NCBI GenBank assembly: GCA_019973155.2 | Contig: BPQB01000089.1 | Coordinates: forward strand, 60,859-124,858 | DNA: 64,000 nucleotides | From: Phanerochaete sordida | Taxonomy: Eukaryota; Basidiomycota; Agaricomycetes; Polyporales; Phanerochaetaceae | Direction of reading: 5' to 3' | Shown: in pieces, positions 46,702-57,512 of the stretch | Layout of the letters: each line of letters begins with the position of its first letter | Numbering within the stretch: position 1 is the stretch's first letter | The notes under the pieces: generated by a model | What the model was told of the DNA's origin: nothing | The model's input: the letters and a program-made list of their open reading frames with translations, nothing else | Database searches by the model: none | Made by a program: the position numbers and the translations under genes

Positions 46702-48429
46702 GGAGTGTTTATAGGGACTTTGGGGCCGAGCGACATCCCAAGGTTAGAGTTGAGAGAATCATTGGTGTCAGGCAGCCCTGCGTGGTGCGGCTCGTTGGAA
46801 GTGCTCTCGAGCCTCGATTGTGACCCGGATCGTGGCACACCATGCGTACGTGCGAACCTAATACCGATTGGTAGAAGCTCGAGCGGATGGCGCTGACGCG
46901 TACCTTCAGATTGCTCGCACGTATGTCGGCTCCAGGCAGCCTGGGCTTCCGCTGCCGCTGCCGCTGGTCCCGTTCCGTGTGGCATAAGCCAAGTTTGGTG
47001 ACCGCCAAGCCGAGGACTGGCGGCGCACCCACACGCTAGGTACCTGTTGGTGAGCGTCGTCTGCTGCTGCACTGAACGTGACGCGAGCAGCATGATGCGC
47101 AGGATAGCGACGATCTCCCCAAAGGGGCACAGCAGATGGACCCATCTATCTGCCCATCATGGTCTGATCATGTCCAGAGCGACCAGGCTTTGCTTCTGGG
47201 TGTGCATCGTGGTGAGTCCTCAGGGCTATGCTTGTTTCATCGTCTTCATCTAGTGGAACGCTGCAGCTGCGTGCCCTGTGATCCCGCGACTATTCGGCAG
47301 CGAGAGGCGTGGCACGCCCGATTGCCCGGCCCAAGGTTCGTACGCCACGCGCTGCCTTCATCGGACTGAGCACTCTGTGGCGGTCCGTGGAGCGTGCTTT
47401 ACGTGTACGTCGCCCTGCAAAACATGCGTCGGGCTCGTGTACCACACCCCTATGAGCCCCTGTCGTCAAGTACTGTGATAAAACGTTAAGGCTGCAGCAC
47501 ACCTCCGACCTGGCGCTCCGCACGCGTACAGCGTACTGTGGTACCGAATGTCGGCCAGAAACGAGCGTAGGCTCGATGCGATCTGTGGAGCATTAGAGCG
47601 TTAGCAGTTGATTGCTGAACTTCGCTGCGCGTCGCCGCCACAGACGGATTTGACTTATCACACTCACTGCACGTCGCACTAACGCTTCCGGCACATTTTT
47701 ACCGTAGTGTAGACTTCACTAAGCACGTTCAAGTGTAGGTAGGCTGTGTACCTCGATTTTTGTCTAGAGCTTTGGCCTATCAGCTTCCGAGCTTTCACGA
47801 TGCTTGCCCGCAGGCTGCAGTAACGCATCGCACCTAGCGCCCCGATTGAACTCAATTTGTACTTGACGACGGTAATGCACTATGAGAAGACGCACCTTCA
47901 CACAACCAGAGCGCGGTACTCGGTATGTGCGGACCTACGGGCGGGCCGGTCCAGCCTGGTCAGGCACATTTTGTCATGTAGCAACTATGGTAATTGACTG
48001 ACCGAAATCGGATGATCATGAGGTGCCCAAGGGTCCTCCAGACGCTCCGAGTCGGAGAGCACGAATCAAGTAGCTTTGAAATGCCTTGGGTCTCGGTTTA
48101 GGAAGTCACTGCGAAATATTTCTCGCGCCAGCGGCAAAGCTAGCGGCGAACTCGGAGGTGTTGGAGCTCCGTGGCTAAGCTCTGTCGATTGATCGATGGC
48201 CAAATTTCATGAGTTATTTATCGACACATAATCGAGTGATGTCAAAGGTGGGGGAGGCAGCGAACAGTGACATGAAGATGATGGTAGAGAAGAAAGATGA
48301 GTGTGTTATTTGCGCCAAAAACATCGAATTACATAAGCCTTCGTGGCGTCTGATTCGATCAATCTAACCCTAACCATGCGTCTACCCAACCCTCCAGCAC
48401 TCGGAACGCGAAGCACTGCAATCCTAAAT
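46702..48429. other. 1.7-kb intergenic region
   Basis: No supported gene. Left part is the promoter of the C2H2 gene; the middle (47500-48300) is AT-richer and free of long frames; the right end is the 3' flank of the O-methyltransferase. Confidence 0.5.
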
Positions 48430-50350
48430 CTAGAAAGCGCTCGCAACCTGCACACCAACTCTCTGCGGCACGGCGATGATCTTGCCACGGCCGCCGGGCG
48501 GGCCCTTGTACAGGCTGATCGCCTTCCAGCCGCTGTCCGCGAGCAGCTCGCAGAAGTGCGGCAGCGTGCGTTCGATGCCGCCATGCGTGTTCATCATCTG
48601 CGCGGGATGTGAGGCCATGCACACAACAAACAAATGGGGGAGTACTCACGACAAAGTCGATGTAGTACGTAAACAGCGCGGCCTGGCCGGCGTTGGGCAA
48701 CAACGGCGCGGGGTGGGCCTGCGTCGCCGACGACACGCTCACGCCCTGGTTCGTCAGCGGCGAGTCCTCACACGCGTACTCCATGACGTTCTCCTGGATA
48801 ACGAGCTTCGTCTCCGGACCGGCCGAGTCGCGCAGGTGGCGCAGGATCGAAATGCAGTGGTTGTCCGACCAGTCGTGGAGGACGTTCTTCATGAAGTACA
48901 CCGCCGGAGAGCTGATAGGCTGCGGGTCGAAGAAGTTGTGGACTGCACCAATGAGAAGTCAGATCAGGCCATGATGAGAGCGATACATGGTCGCACCTTG
49001 GTACTGTACCCGTCCCGAGGAGATGGCCTCAGGGAAGCGTGCCGCCCAGTACTAATGTCGGGCATAAGCTTCGCTTGAGGAGCGGAGCAGCTTGGATCTC
49101 ACCTTTACAGCGTTCGGCTGCGTAGCCTCGGTATCTTGAACAACGAAACTGAGATGCGAGAATTTCTTCGCGAGCGTGAGCGTTTGCGAGCCGACACCGC
49201 CGCCGACGTCGACGACGAGAGACTTCTCCGGGAGCGACTGCCAGTCAAATCCTGCCATACCGTCAGTGTCCATCCTTGTTACAGACTAGCAGAAACATTA
49301 CCATCGAAGACCTCCCATGGAATCGCCATCTTGGCGGTACCCTCCATCGCCATGTTGAAACGGCGATGGATGTACGCGTTCTCCGGCTGCTTGAGCCAGT
49401 CGAAGGAGGACAGCTCGGTGTTGTACGCGCGGTTGAACGCGGTCTTGCCGGTGACGATGGTCGTCGGGTCGAGCAGGGTCTCGGGCATGTAGGACGCGGC
49501 CTTCATCGAGTAGTCCGACCTGGTAGATGTCGTGAGAATATGTCGGGAGGCTGCGAGCAGGGTGCTCACAGCTGCTCGAACAGCGCGGGCATTCCAGAGC
49601 TGCCGTCGTGCTTCGCCTCGGGACTGTGGAAAGGTTAGCTGTTGAGCATACAGGCAGTTCGCTACGACGCACTCCTTCATGATCTCCGAGACAGACTTTC
49701 CAGTGTCGAGGATAGACGAGATCCTGTTGTGCGCAAAGACATCTGGAGCAACCTCCTTGAAGATGTGGTTGGTCGCCAGGAGACGCAGGACGCGAGCTAC
49801 GGCGATCCGGTGTCAGCACAGCTGTACTTCGATGCGTATGCATCTTTGCACTCACCGAGCTTGCTAGGCTCGACACCCGATGGCTGCGCGATCTGCGAGA
49901 TATGCAGTCCCTACAAGCGCATCAGCGGCAGCCGATTCGCCTCCGCAGACGTCGCGTACCTGAGGCCCGGCCTCGCGGAGGATCTCCGCAACATGCGTGC
50001 GTATCACAGCGCGGATGCAGGCCGACGTCTGGAACTGCACATTCAATCAGCAACAGCGGCGGCGCTCGCGGTGCGCCGACACATACCTGCAGCGCGGTGA
50101 GGAGCGACGATGTCGGCGTCGGGCGCGCGGCGGCGGCGAGCTGGCCGGCGGCGCTGACGAGGACGTCGCAGAGGGCGAGCACGTCTGGCGCGTTGCGCGG
50201 TGCCTCGCTATCGGCGCTGTACGCGGTGTCGAGCGACGGGTACGTCTGCCCGCGGCTCGCCATCGTCGCGTCGAGCTTGTCGACGGTCGTGCGGAGGATG
50301 TCTACGAGCGCGCGGAGCTCGCCCACGCCGGTGTCGAATTGCGTGGCCAT
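48430..50350 (-). CDS. SAM-dependent O-methyltransferase (COMT-like, family 2)
   Basis: Exons are 50350-50087, 50034-49960, 49910-49856, 49796-49669, 49616-49570, 49519-49302, 49251-49103, 49051-48997, 48942-48650 and 48597-48430, giving 483 aa. The N-terminal dimerisation region has GLHISQIAQPSGVEPSKL and ARVLRLLATNHIFKE. The SAM-binding motif is LVVDVGGGVGSQTLTLAKKF at about residues 273-292. The catalytic histidine is in FMKNVLHDWSDNHCISILRH (about residue 353), and the C-terminal GGIERTLPHFCELLADSGWK is typical. Such enzymes methylate phenolic hydroxyls, often in secondary metabolism, but no other biosynthetic gene is adjacent. The acceptor of exon 5 (49616) is the weakest junction. A TATAAAT at 50402-50408 precedes the start by about 55 bp. 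Confidence 0.88.
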
Positions 50351-51058
50351 GGTGGGTGGGTAAGGCGGAAGGTGGGTAGCCTGCGGTGCACCCAGGGCCG
50401 CATTTATACGCAGCCCGAGGACCTGGTGAACGTGCTGCTTGCGTCGGGAACGCACGGTCGCACATGTGAACCGCGAATCGCTGCCCTGTCGAATCAAGAC
50501 GTTTAACAGGCTGCTTATGACCCAATTGACGGGTGTAGGCTATCCGGTCGAGCGACATATCCGAGCGTACTGCGTTTCAATGCCGGGTTCAATATGATAA
50601 GCCTTGGGAATAGTCTCTTTCAGTCCCGTGACATGAGTACGATGGTAACAGGCTCACCGCTATGTCAGTACCAAGTAGGAAGACTTGGTAGGTGATTGAA
50701 GGGAGGCTCTGCTGCGTGTCAGGGCGAAGAGACCGAAACGCTGGTTTCAGCACACGCAAAATCCAGAAGAACGCATTCAAGGCTTGTTGCCATTCAATCA
50801 TGTGTTGGCCCCGAGGACATACGGGTGATGGTATATTGGAATGGCTACAAGATCCCACGATGGCACCCTAACACTGGTCATGACCACAGCAGCGGAAAGC
50901 TCGCGAACAAAGAACTCGAATCTACTCACGATGCTGTGGGAATGAGGTGCGAGTCTAAGTGTACAAGAAAGGTTGCTCTGCGTGTAGAAGGTTGTACGGC
51001 CGAAGAGCTGGAGCAGGCGAAGACAACTTCTCGTACGTGGCTGCTTGGCACTGACGCG
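50351..51058. other. Intergenic, O-methyltransferase promoter and EAF7 3' flank
   Basis: Contains a minus-strand TATAAAT at 50402-50408 for the O-methyltransferase. Nothing else is supported. Confidence 0.5.
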
Positions 51059-51917
51059 CTATCCACGTTTCCTCTTCTTCCCACCTCGGGTGGACGTTCC
51101 AGGCTTTCCGCGCGTAGCGGTGCTGTTTCGCCTCCCTTTGCCCTTGCGTTTGGGTGCTTCTGCTCGGAAGGCGTCAGTGGCATTGCAGCTGGGTCCACTG
51201 AGGAATAGACTGACCAGGGGACTGCTCTCGCTCGGCCTCGCCATCCGCATACTCGGTGCCCGCGTCAGGGTTCGTCGTAGGTGTGGGTGCGGCGCTCTCA
51301 TCTCCGCTTTCCTGGGTCAACGCGCTACTGTCGCTGTCGCCCGCGACCAATCCCGCCATGTTCTTCACCTGCGCCTGGTTCTTCTTCCTCTTGGAGACGC
51401 GACCCGAGGGCGCCGGCTTCTCATGGACAGGGGACGGTGCCGGCGAACCCGAATCGACCGACACCGACGCCCGCATACGCCTGCGGGAAATTTCCGCGTC
51501 GATGGTGGGGTCGTCTGGGAGGGCGTACTCAGCTCTGAAGTAGGGGTGGGTTTGGAGGTTATCCGCGGGATCTGTCGGTGGATATGCGAAGACCGCGGGG
51601 GTGGGTCTCTTCTCGCCTGGGACTTCAAAACCATCCAGTTCCTACACCTCTTGAGGATGTTCGTTCAGACTGACTGGAGAGAGCCTCACCAACGCCTCCA
51701 GATTATCCAAGTCATAACACTCTTTGAGTTTCCTCCAAAGCTCTTCTGGAGGTACCCATCGGTCCGTCGCTCGATGGATGTAGTTCCGTATGGCGAGGAC
51801 ATGAAATTGACGGTGCATTCCAACGGGTCGAGCACGCATTACAGAACGGAAGAATGCTATCTCGCCTTCCACGGAGTCGATATCCAAAGGTTCTGACGCC
51901 ACATCTTCGCGGGCCAT
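51059..51917 (-). CDS. EAF7: Chromatin modification-related protein EAF7 (MRGBP)
   Basis: Exons are 51917-51690, 51641-51215 and 51159-51059, giving 251 aa. The conserved N-terminal domain reads SVEGEIAFFRSVMRARPVG, then HRQFHVLAIRNYIH and WVPPEELWRKLKECYDLDNL, which is diagnostic of EAF7/MRGBP. The rest is disordered and rich in Ser, Pro and acidic residues, with KRKK and a terminal Gly/Lys/Arg-rich tail (KRKGKGRRNS...GGKKRKRG). It is a subunit of the NuA4 histone acetyltransferase complex acting in the nucleus. Introns have standard signals and keep frame. The frame is open upstream of the chosen ATG, but MAREDV is the family-like start. Confidence 0.9.
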
Positions 51918-52362
51918 GAGTTGGGAACGATGAGGTTCAGGAAGGTCGAGGTTCGAGTACAACGTTCCAAGTCGAGAACCAACGACGCGCTCTCTCGCGT
52001 GTCCCGACGAGCGCTTCGTAATACGAGAAATATTCGTGGGATTGGTGCTGCACAGTACTGCGCTTTTTCTCTTCACGATCGCCCATAGGGTTGTACAAGA
52101 GCGAACAGTTGCATCTAGTCATACAAAACAGGGGAAAGCGAGTGTACGATAACATAGTGACGGGCTTGCAGGGTTTGCATGCAAGACACACAACACGAGA
52201 GCCGTATATCCAGTTGCATCGTTGAGGGCATGGCATAGCAACAGTGCATATACATGGATAAGACGGTAAAAGGAAGGAGAACTCGCCGTGTCAGCATGGC
52301 CACATCCCAAGCCTGCTGTCCCGACCCAGCAGACCCAAATCCACAGACCTCTGGCCGCGAGC
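51918..52362. other. Spacer between uL22 and EAF7 genes
   Basis: EAF7 promoter and ribosomal-protein 3' UTR. No further gene seen. Confidence 0.5.
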
Positions 52363-53234
52363 TTATGCGCGGGCAGCCTCGATCCGCCTGCGGGCGACCT
52401 GCCGCCTGTTGAGGCCAGTAAGCGACGACTTGGCAACGACATCCTTGTCCTTCGCCCGCTCAACCTCGGAGTCGGTAGCAGAGAGGATGATCTCAACGTG
52501 GCAGGGGTGGCCCTGGTAAGGGTTGATGCGACCGTGCGCACGGTAAGTGCGGCGGCGGGTTTTCTGTGCAAAGGGTTAATCTAGCGCTTGGGCTTTGCGC
52601 TTCAAGTGGGACGTACGGGGGCCTGCTGGACAACGATGCTCTTGATGTACAGGTCCTCAAGCTCAAGGTTCTTGGCGTCCGCGTTCGACTCAGCGTTCTT
52701 CAGGAGGCGAGAGATGAACTTGACGGACTTCTCGGGCCAACGACCTGTAGAATACCGGACATGAGTTAGTTGTCCCTAGAATACATGCACTTGCGACGCA
52801 CCCTGAGTCGCCTTGAACTGCTTGGCCTGGCTGGCGCGGCCGACACCACCAGCGAACCGGCGGAAGGGGATGACCTGCTTGTGCTCGGAAACATCGCCAA
52901 GGTAAGCGTACGCCTTGGTCAGCTTGAGACCTATCATGAATCGGGCACATCTTCAATTTAGTATTCAACTTCTGCTAAGCCCACCAATTCGCTCCAGACT
53001 CACCGGTCAGGGCAGCCGCCACCTCGCGCATGTTCTTGAAGTGGGTGCGCAGGTACTCCCCGCGGGCGCGCGAAGCTAGAGATTCACAAGTTCGTCAGGA
53101 TGCGGCACTCTGGAACGGCGGGAAATCTTGCACTTTTTTCGGGATTCGTGGCAACGGCGGCGGCGGCGTAGCGAACTGCATCGTCTCGTCAGTCGGCAGG
53201 TCTGTGGACTGGCATAATTTCGTTACGAACCCAT
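52363..53234 (-). CDS. RPL17: 60S ribosomal protein uL22 (L17)
   Basis: Exons are 53234-53231 (4 nt), 53175-53134, 53075-53004, 52930-52802, 52744-52617 and 52563-52363, giving 191 aa. The first coding exon is only ATGG; the protein begins [15 protein letters not shown]. Diagnostic blocks are [76 protein letters not shown] and [19 protein letters not shown]. It is a component of the large cytosolic ribosomal subunit near the exit tunnel. All six exons join in phase. Length matches the family, with a slightly extended Ala-rich N-terminus. Confidence 0.95.
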
Positions 53235-53599
53235 CTTGAAGTCTTGAAGTTTCGGGCCTGCGGGGGGTGGTCTCTGTAAACGGTAAGAGCGCCGCTGGTG
53301 GCTGCAAACTTTGTCGTGAGAACTATCCAGTCTCTCGGCAATTACCGCTCCGGCGCTAAACGGCGCTTGTCTCCCCTTCGCACTTTCGCTAGGCTCGTAC
53401 CCAGCAGTTCGGACTCCGCTGATGTGAGGAGGGGCTTCGTCCGAACGGCTGGGATAATTGGACGCCCCTCTGGCAGGCCGTCCAAATCGGGAAGAGCGCC
53501 CAAAATCTTTGAACTTTCGCGTTCGAGCCTTTTGCAGCAGGACGCGGAGGCCATCGCGTAGCACCGGTCCCGTCACTGGTGAAGCACATAATATATTGT
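53235..53599. other. uL22 promoter region with left arm of an inverted repeat
   Basis: Upstream region of the ribosomal-protein gene. It contains the 37-bp arm at 53456-53492 described separately. No gene is supported. Confidence 0.45.
53456..53492 (+). repeat. Inverted-repeat arm, left
   Basis: Thirty-five of 37 bases match the reverse complement of 54962-54998, including a perfect 23-bp block (53456-53478, core GACGCCCCTCTGGCAGG). Weaker similarity extends on both sides. The pair encloses 1.47 kb of gene debris. Confidence 0.75.
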
Positions 53600-53985
53600 C
53601 TAAACTATGTCTGGGTCTAGCTCGACGTTCTCCTCATTCTCCAGAGAGAGGGAGCGCTGTAGTTCCATGTCTTCAAGGTCAGGGCTACTAACAGTGCCTA
53701 TACCCGAACCCTTGTCGTCGGTCATGCCATTGCTATCAAGGAAAGGCTCACCTGCGAGTCTTTCGATAAGGACATGTAGAATATCACGGAGTAGATAATG
53801 TTAGACTTACCGGGATTGGCGGCGCCGGTATGTGCAGCCGGCGCCGCTGAGGCCAGTCCCGCTGCAAGCCCGCTATAGGGATACATCAAACCGAAAGGAT
53901 ACAGGCGCGGGGTCGGTGAACCAGGGACAGCAAGGACCCGCACCAGACGGCAGGCGCAGCACCGGGCGAAGCGGAGGGTGCGCAA
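53600..53985 (-). pseudogene. C-terminal exons of an unrecognised gene, probably incomplete
   Basis: A terminal exon 53751-53600 reads GEPFLDSNGMTDDKGSGIG, then SPDLEDMELQRSLSLENEEN and ELDPDIV stop. It joins in phase to an upstream exon ending at 53811 (YPFGLMYPYSGLAAGLASAA ... AANPG) through a 59-bp intron with GTAAGT and CGCAG. No further upstream exon or start could be built. This may be the 3' remnant of a gene broken by rearrangement. No family recognised. Confidence 0.35.
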
Positions 53986-54229
53986 AGTGACTCATTCGTG
54001 CGCGATCCTGGGCAGTGTTGGCGTCCCGTTCCGCGTTCGCGCCCTCGATAGCGATGCGCGGTCGTCCCTAGCACGCCGCCCTGAAGACGCGAATCTGACC
54101 TCGAGGGCTGGCGGCCGTCTGCATTGACGCCGCCGAGGGCGGCGCATGCCCCCAGGCGCAGCCCCATTGTTGAGGTCGTGGCTCAAAACTGGGTCGGCAG
54201 TATCTCTCCGCCGCGCCGAGCATCGCTGT

Positions 54230-54470
54230 GCAAGGTAAATCTTCGGGCTCGTGCCGTACGCGCCTCGCATGCACCACGGCGTCGCGCTCGCGCTCTGCAC
54301 CGGCTGGTCCGCGCGCTGAGGTTAAAAGGAATGCACCACGCACCCATACTTCGACCCCGCGGTCGCCGATAAGCTCCTCGCGACGGACGTGCGCGTCGTC
54401 GCGTGCGACATGATGGGCCCTGACCTCCTGCGGCACGCATCTCGAAGTTCAGCAGCGCCCGAGTTCATCA
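54230..54470 (+). pseudogene. Decayed fragment, possibly of a cyclase/formamidase-family gene
   Basis: One frame reads IFGLVPYAPRMHHGVALALC then TGWSAR, hits TGA and TAA two codons apart, and resumes with THPYFDPAVADKLL and ATDVRVVACDMMGPDLL. The second half resembles the HPG.s.eaA..L...GVR.vgiD block of the cyclase family (kynurenine formamidase-like). The stops and the lack of flanking exons suggest a pseudogene. Family assignment is tentative. Confidence 0.35.
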
Positions 54471-54961
54471 CCACAAGAGCGGGTTGCACACATGTGCCCG
54501 CATGCATACTATACCCTCGAGTCGTTGGATTAACTCTGAATGAACAGGGATATATAAACTTACTCACCGCTTCTGTCGCCGTGCGCCCTCCGCACCAGGC
54601 CGAGCTACACATGCTCCTGCAAGCACTCGGGCTCGCCGCTCGCCCTCTCACGGAATACTCCATATTTTGGTACAGGACCTTTGTTTGGCAGACGCTAGGC
54701 TGCGGTTACGTGGTGTTTGCTGCTGGCCTGGTCCGTGTGCTTGAGATGGCGCGGCCGGTCGTCCTGGAACATACTCGCGATGCAGAAGGAAGAGGGGTAT
54801 GGTCTGCAAGATATGATGCATGATGGTCCGAAGCTGTTGCCTAGACAATGCCTAGAGCGCATTGGAGCCGGCAGATGAGCGAGGCAGCGGTAGGGGGTAA
54901 TGACCGTGGACGGAGAGCCAGAGCGTCGACGCGCGAGATGTTAAAGTGCGCGGGCGCTTTA

Positions 54962-54998
54962 TCCCGATTGGGACAGCCTGCCAGAGGGGCGTCCAATT
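54962..54998 (-). repeat. Inverted-repeat arm, right
   Basis: Reverse complement of the arm at 53456-53492, with 35 of 37 matches. It lies immediately before the hairpin cluster. Confidence 0.75.
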
Positions 54999-55005
54999 TT
55001 CCCAG

Positions 55006-55075
55006 TCGTTCGCAAGCGAACGACTTCTTTCGAAGTCCGCTGATTTCATCAGCGAAAAGAAGTCCGCTTGCGGAC
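55006..55075. repeat. Three consecutive short hairpins
   Basis: Three perfect stem-loops in 70 bp: TCGTTCGC-AA-GCGAACGA (55006-55023), CGCTGAT-TTC-ATCAGCG (55038-55054) and GTCCGC-TT-GCGGAC (55062-55075). They directly follow the right inverted-repeat arm. They could be structured ends of a transposable element or a folded RNA. Confidence 0.7.
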
Positions 55076-56087
55076 GACTGGTTTCACGAGTCTACACTTT
55101 CGCTCTTGCTCTCCTTCCGTCTGCGGATTTTGTGCTTTCTGTGCTTGTTCTGTGCTCGTCGACTTTGCAGCTCTGTTTTCGTCTTGATATCGCTCTATTA
55201 TCCCGCACATCCCTCTCATTCTCCCGGATAACTCAAACACTTCGACCTGGCTTCCGCTGGCAACCCGGTCCCTCGCCGAACTTACAGTCCTTGCCGGCTT
55301 TGCTCGGATCTCATCTTCTTCTCTATGTGTTCGGGTTCTCTAGAACGATCTTTTTGCGAAACTACTGCCCCTCGAATCGTCATGATCACTGCGCCGCCCA
55401 TCGAGTCAAAGAGAGAAGCTCGTCGCTCCCTGCAGCCGCATCGGCTTTGGTTGTACCCTTGATTCTGCAGCTTCTACTCTCTCCGCTCCGGAGGCTCGCT
55501 ATCTAGGGTCACTGTTCCCCCACTACGTCATCTTTCATCCTTGCATAGGTCTTTCCGAAGCCCGAACAATACCCCTTACAGCCACCATGTCCCGACCGCA
55601 GACAGTTTTGTGGCGTATACACCGCTTATCTTCGCGGCTAAATACGCCCTCGAATGGGTTTGGCTCGGTCGTACGCGAGGTCCACTCTACACCGCCAATA
55701 GCATATGTCGTCTCCCTTCGTGACGCGCCGTGGCGCCTGAGTACGCAGTACTGTGGAATTAGCTCGTTATGATCAGTAATCCATGAGCTTTAGCTTTTCC
55801 ATGCGCTGCTTTCGCCTAGTGCCCGCTCCTCGGGTGTGCACTGTGCAAAACGTTCGCAAGTAGACATGAGGTATGTGAACTCGATGGCGGCGATCGTTCG
55901 ATACGTTCAAGTCCCAGCACTAGTTTAAGCTCGGCTTCGCACGCTGACTCGCGCTGACACTTTGGGGTTGGTGGCTTGGGTGTAACAAACACTGGGGGTG
56001 TTAGCCCAGTGCGAGTGTTCTTCATAGATAATGTATCTACGATATCCAGCAAGAGAGGTCGAATGAGAGAGATGACAGAATAAAGGC

Positions 56088-56822
56088 CTATGCCGCTGTG
56101 GGCGCCGCCTGCTTGTACTCGGTGAACTTCTCCAGTACTGGGTCCTTGCCTGTGCGCTGGAAGCTGGCGAAGCTGTCAGTGCGATCCTTGGAGGTGGTGG
56201 TGTAAAGGGGTTACGCACTACCACGCGCGGGCGAGCTGACCAAGGCCGGTTGACCCGACGAAGAAGTTGACCTGACCGCCGCCGGAGTGAGTGCATGTAA
56301 CGGCGCATACGGACGCGCAGCACGTACCGCGGCCAAGCTGTAGTTCACCGGCGTAATGACGAATGAGTAGCGCACCCAGATGAAACCGGTGGCAGTGAGG
56401 GCTGGCGGGCGGAGCAGGGCAGACGGCGTGCGTGTGTCGGAGTCGGTGAGGGGAGGCGTGCCCGGGCTAGGATAAGGATGGGACATCGCGAAGAGCGACT
56501 GAGACACGCACCCAGGTTTTGCGGGACACTGAGCTTGTCAGCTGGCCGCGCGAGGTCCTTCAAACCGGCCGCGACGAGGCACCACTTCATCATCGGCGCC
56601 CAGAAGAACACCGTCTTCGGACCTGTAGCAGTCATATGTATGGTCAGCCATGTCCACGCAAGCCATATCCTATGCGCCTCAGCGACAGCTTGCAGACACT
56701 CGGCAAGCGGATTCGCCCATGGCACGCGAGGGGGTTTTGAGAGCGGGGAACAACTTGCCTGCGGGGTGGTTCATGAACTGCTGGAACTTCGAGCCCGCTG
56801 CTGCCGATGCTGCTCCGGACAT
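56088..56822 (-). CDS. MPC2: Mitochondrial pyruvate carrier subunit 2
   Basis: Exons are 56822-56759, 56622-56512, 56401-56328, 56271-56222 and 56172-56088, giving 127 aa. Family blocks are GPKTVFFWAPMMKWCLVAAG, LKDLARPADKLSVPQNLALT, TGFIWVRYSFVITPVNYSLA and VNFFVGSTGLGQLARA, diagnostic of MPC2 with its three membrane helices. With MPC1 it imports pyruvate across the inner mitochondrial membrane. The first intron (56758-56623, 136 bp) begins GCAAGT and ends ACAG; no GT donor in the right phase exists nearby, so it is a GC-AG intron. The C-terminus after the helices (SFQRTGKDPVLEKFTEYKQ) is lineage-specific. Confidence 0.92.
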
Positions 56823-57512
56823 TTTTGCGAACAATTAGGAGAAATGTAGAGGTGAAGGTGACGGAGTAGGGAAGACCAAGGACGAGGACGGGAGTGAACA
56901 GCAGTGGGCCAGGAAGCGCCTACGCCCACGGCGCGTAAGAGTGCAGTCAGCGGAATTGACACAGACGCGACGCAGCGTGCTCGCGAAAGCTACGAATTTA
57001 TTGGCCTGCCAGATGGACAGGCTGTATACGCGAGAAACTTAATAAAGAATGTCGGTTACTAGGTCCTAACGAACAAGTAATCAAGCGATCTGGATGTGCA
57101 GCGGACACCGCGGACCCACAGCGTCCATCTCTTTCCTACAGAGACGGGCCCAACCGCTGCTCGTTTCATGCAGAGAGTCCTTCGCCAAGTTGTGCGGAGC
57201 GGCCAAGATATAGTTAGCATGTCGGGAGCTGACTAGCGTGCAGATACGTACGGTCGAGCATTCGGCGCATTCGGCTGGGCGATCGCACACACCAGCGAGC
57301 AGAGCTCAAACATCCGCCCGCGGGCTCGCAGTCGACGCCCCTAGGAGCTGCCCTCGGCACGATAGTGGTGCTCAAACCGCTGCTATGCCAGTCGAGATAT
57401 AAAAATCGGCGTCCATCGGTAGTTCAGCTGGTCCACAAAGTCCTCCAAGCTGTATGTCGCTCGGCGCACCTTGACTACGTTTGCTCACGGGTACCGGTTT
57501 GCAGCGTGCACC
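56823..57512. other. Divergent intergenic region, MPC2 / methyltransferase
   Basis: No gene supported. TATAAAAA at 57398-57405 fits the core promoter of the rightward methyltransferase gene. Confidence 0.5.
57398..57405 (+). promoter_or_regulatory. TATA box of the methyltransferase gene
   Basis: TATAAAAA lies 108 bp upstream of the ATG at 57513. Confidence 0.5.

Larger units (their letters stand above)
53986..56087. other. Gene debris, inverted repeat, hairpins and spacer
   Basis: Includes the decayed cyclase-like fragment, the right inverted-repeat arm and three consecutive hairpins listed separately. From 55100 to 56087 there is pyrimidine-rich then mixed sequence with no supported gene. 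Confidence 0.45.

Noticed and set aside
46702..47093. Minus-strand frame upstream of the C2H2 gene as an N-terminal extension
   Set aside because: It does not join in phase with the C2H2 exons; the ATG at 46701 with a GTCAGT/CTCTTCAG intron does.
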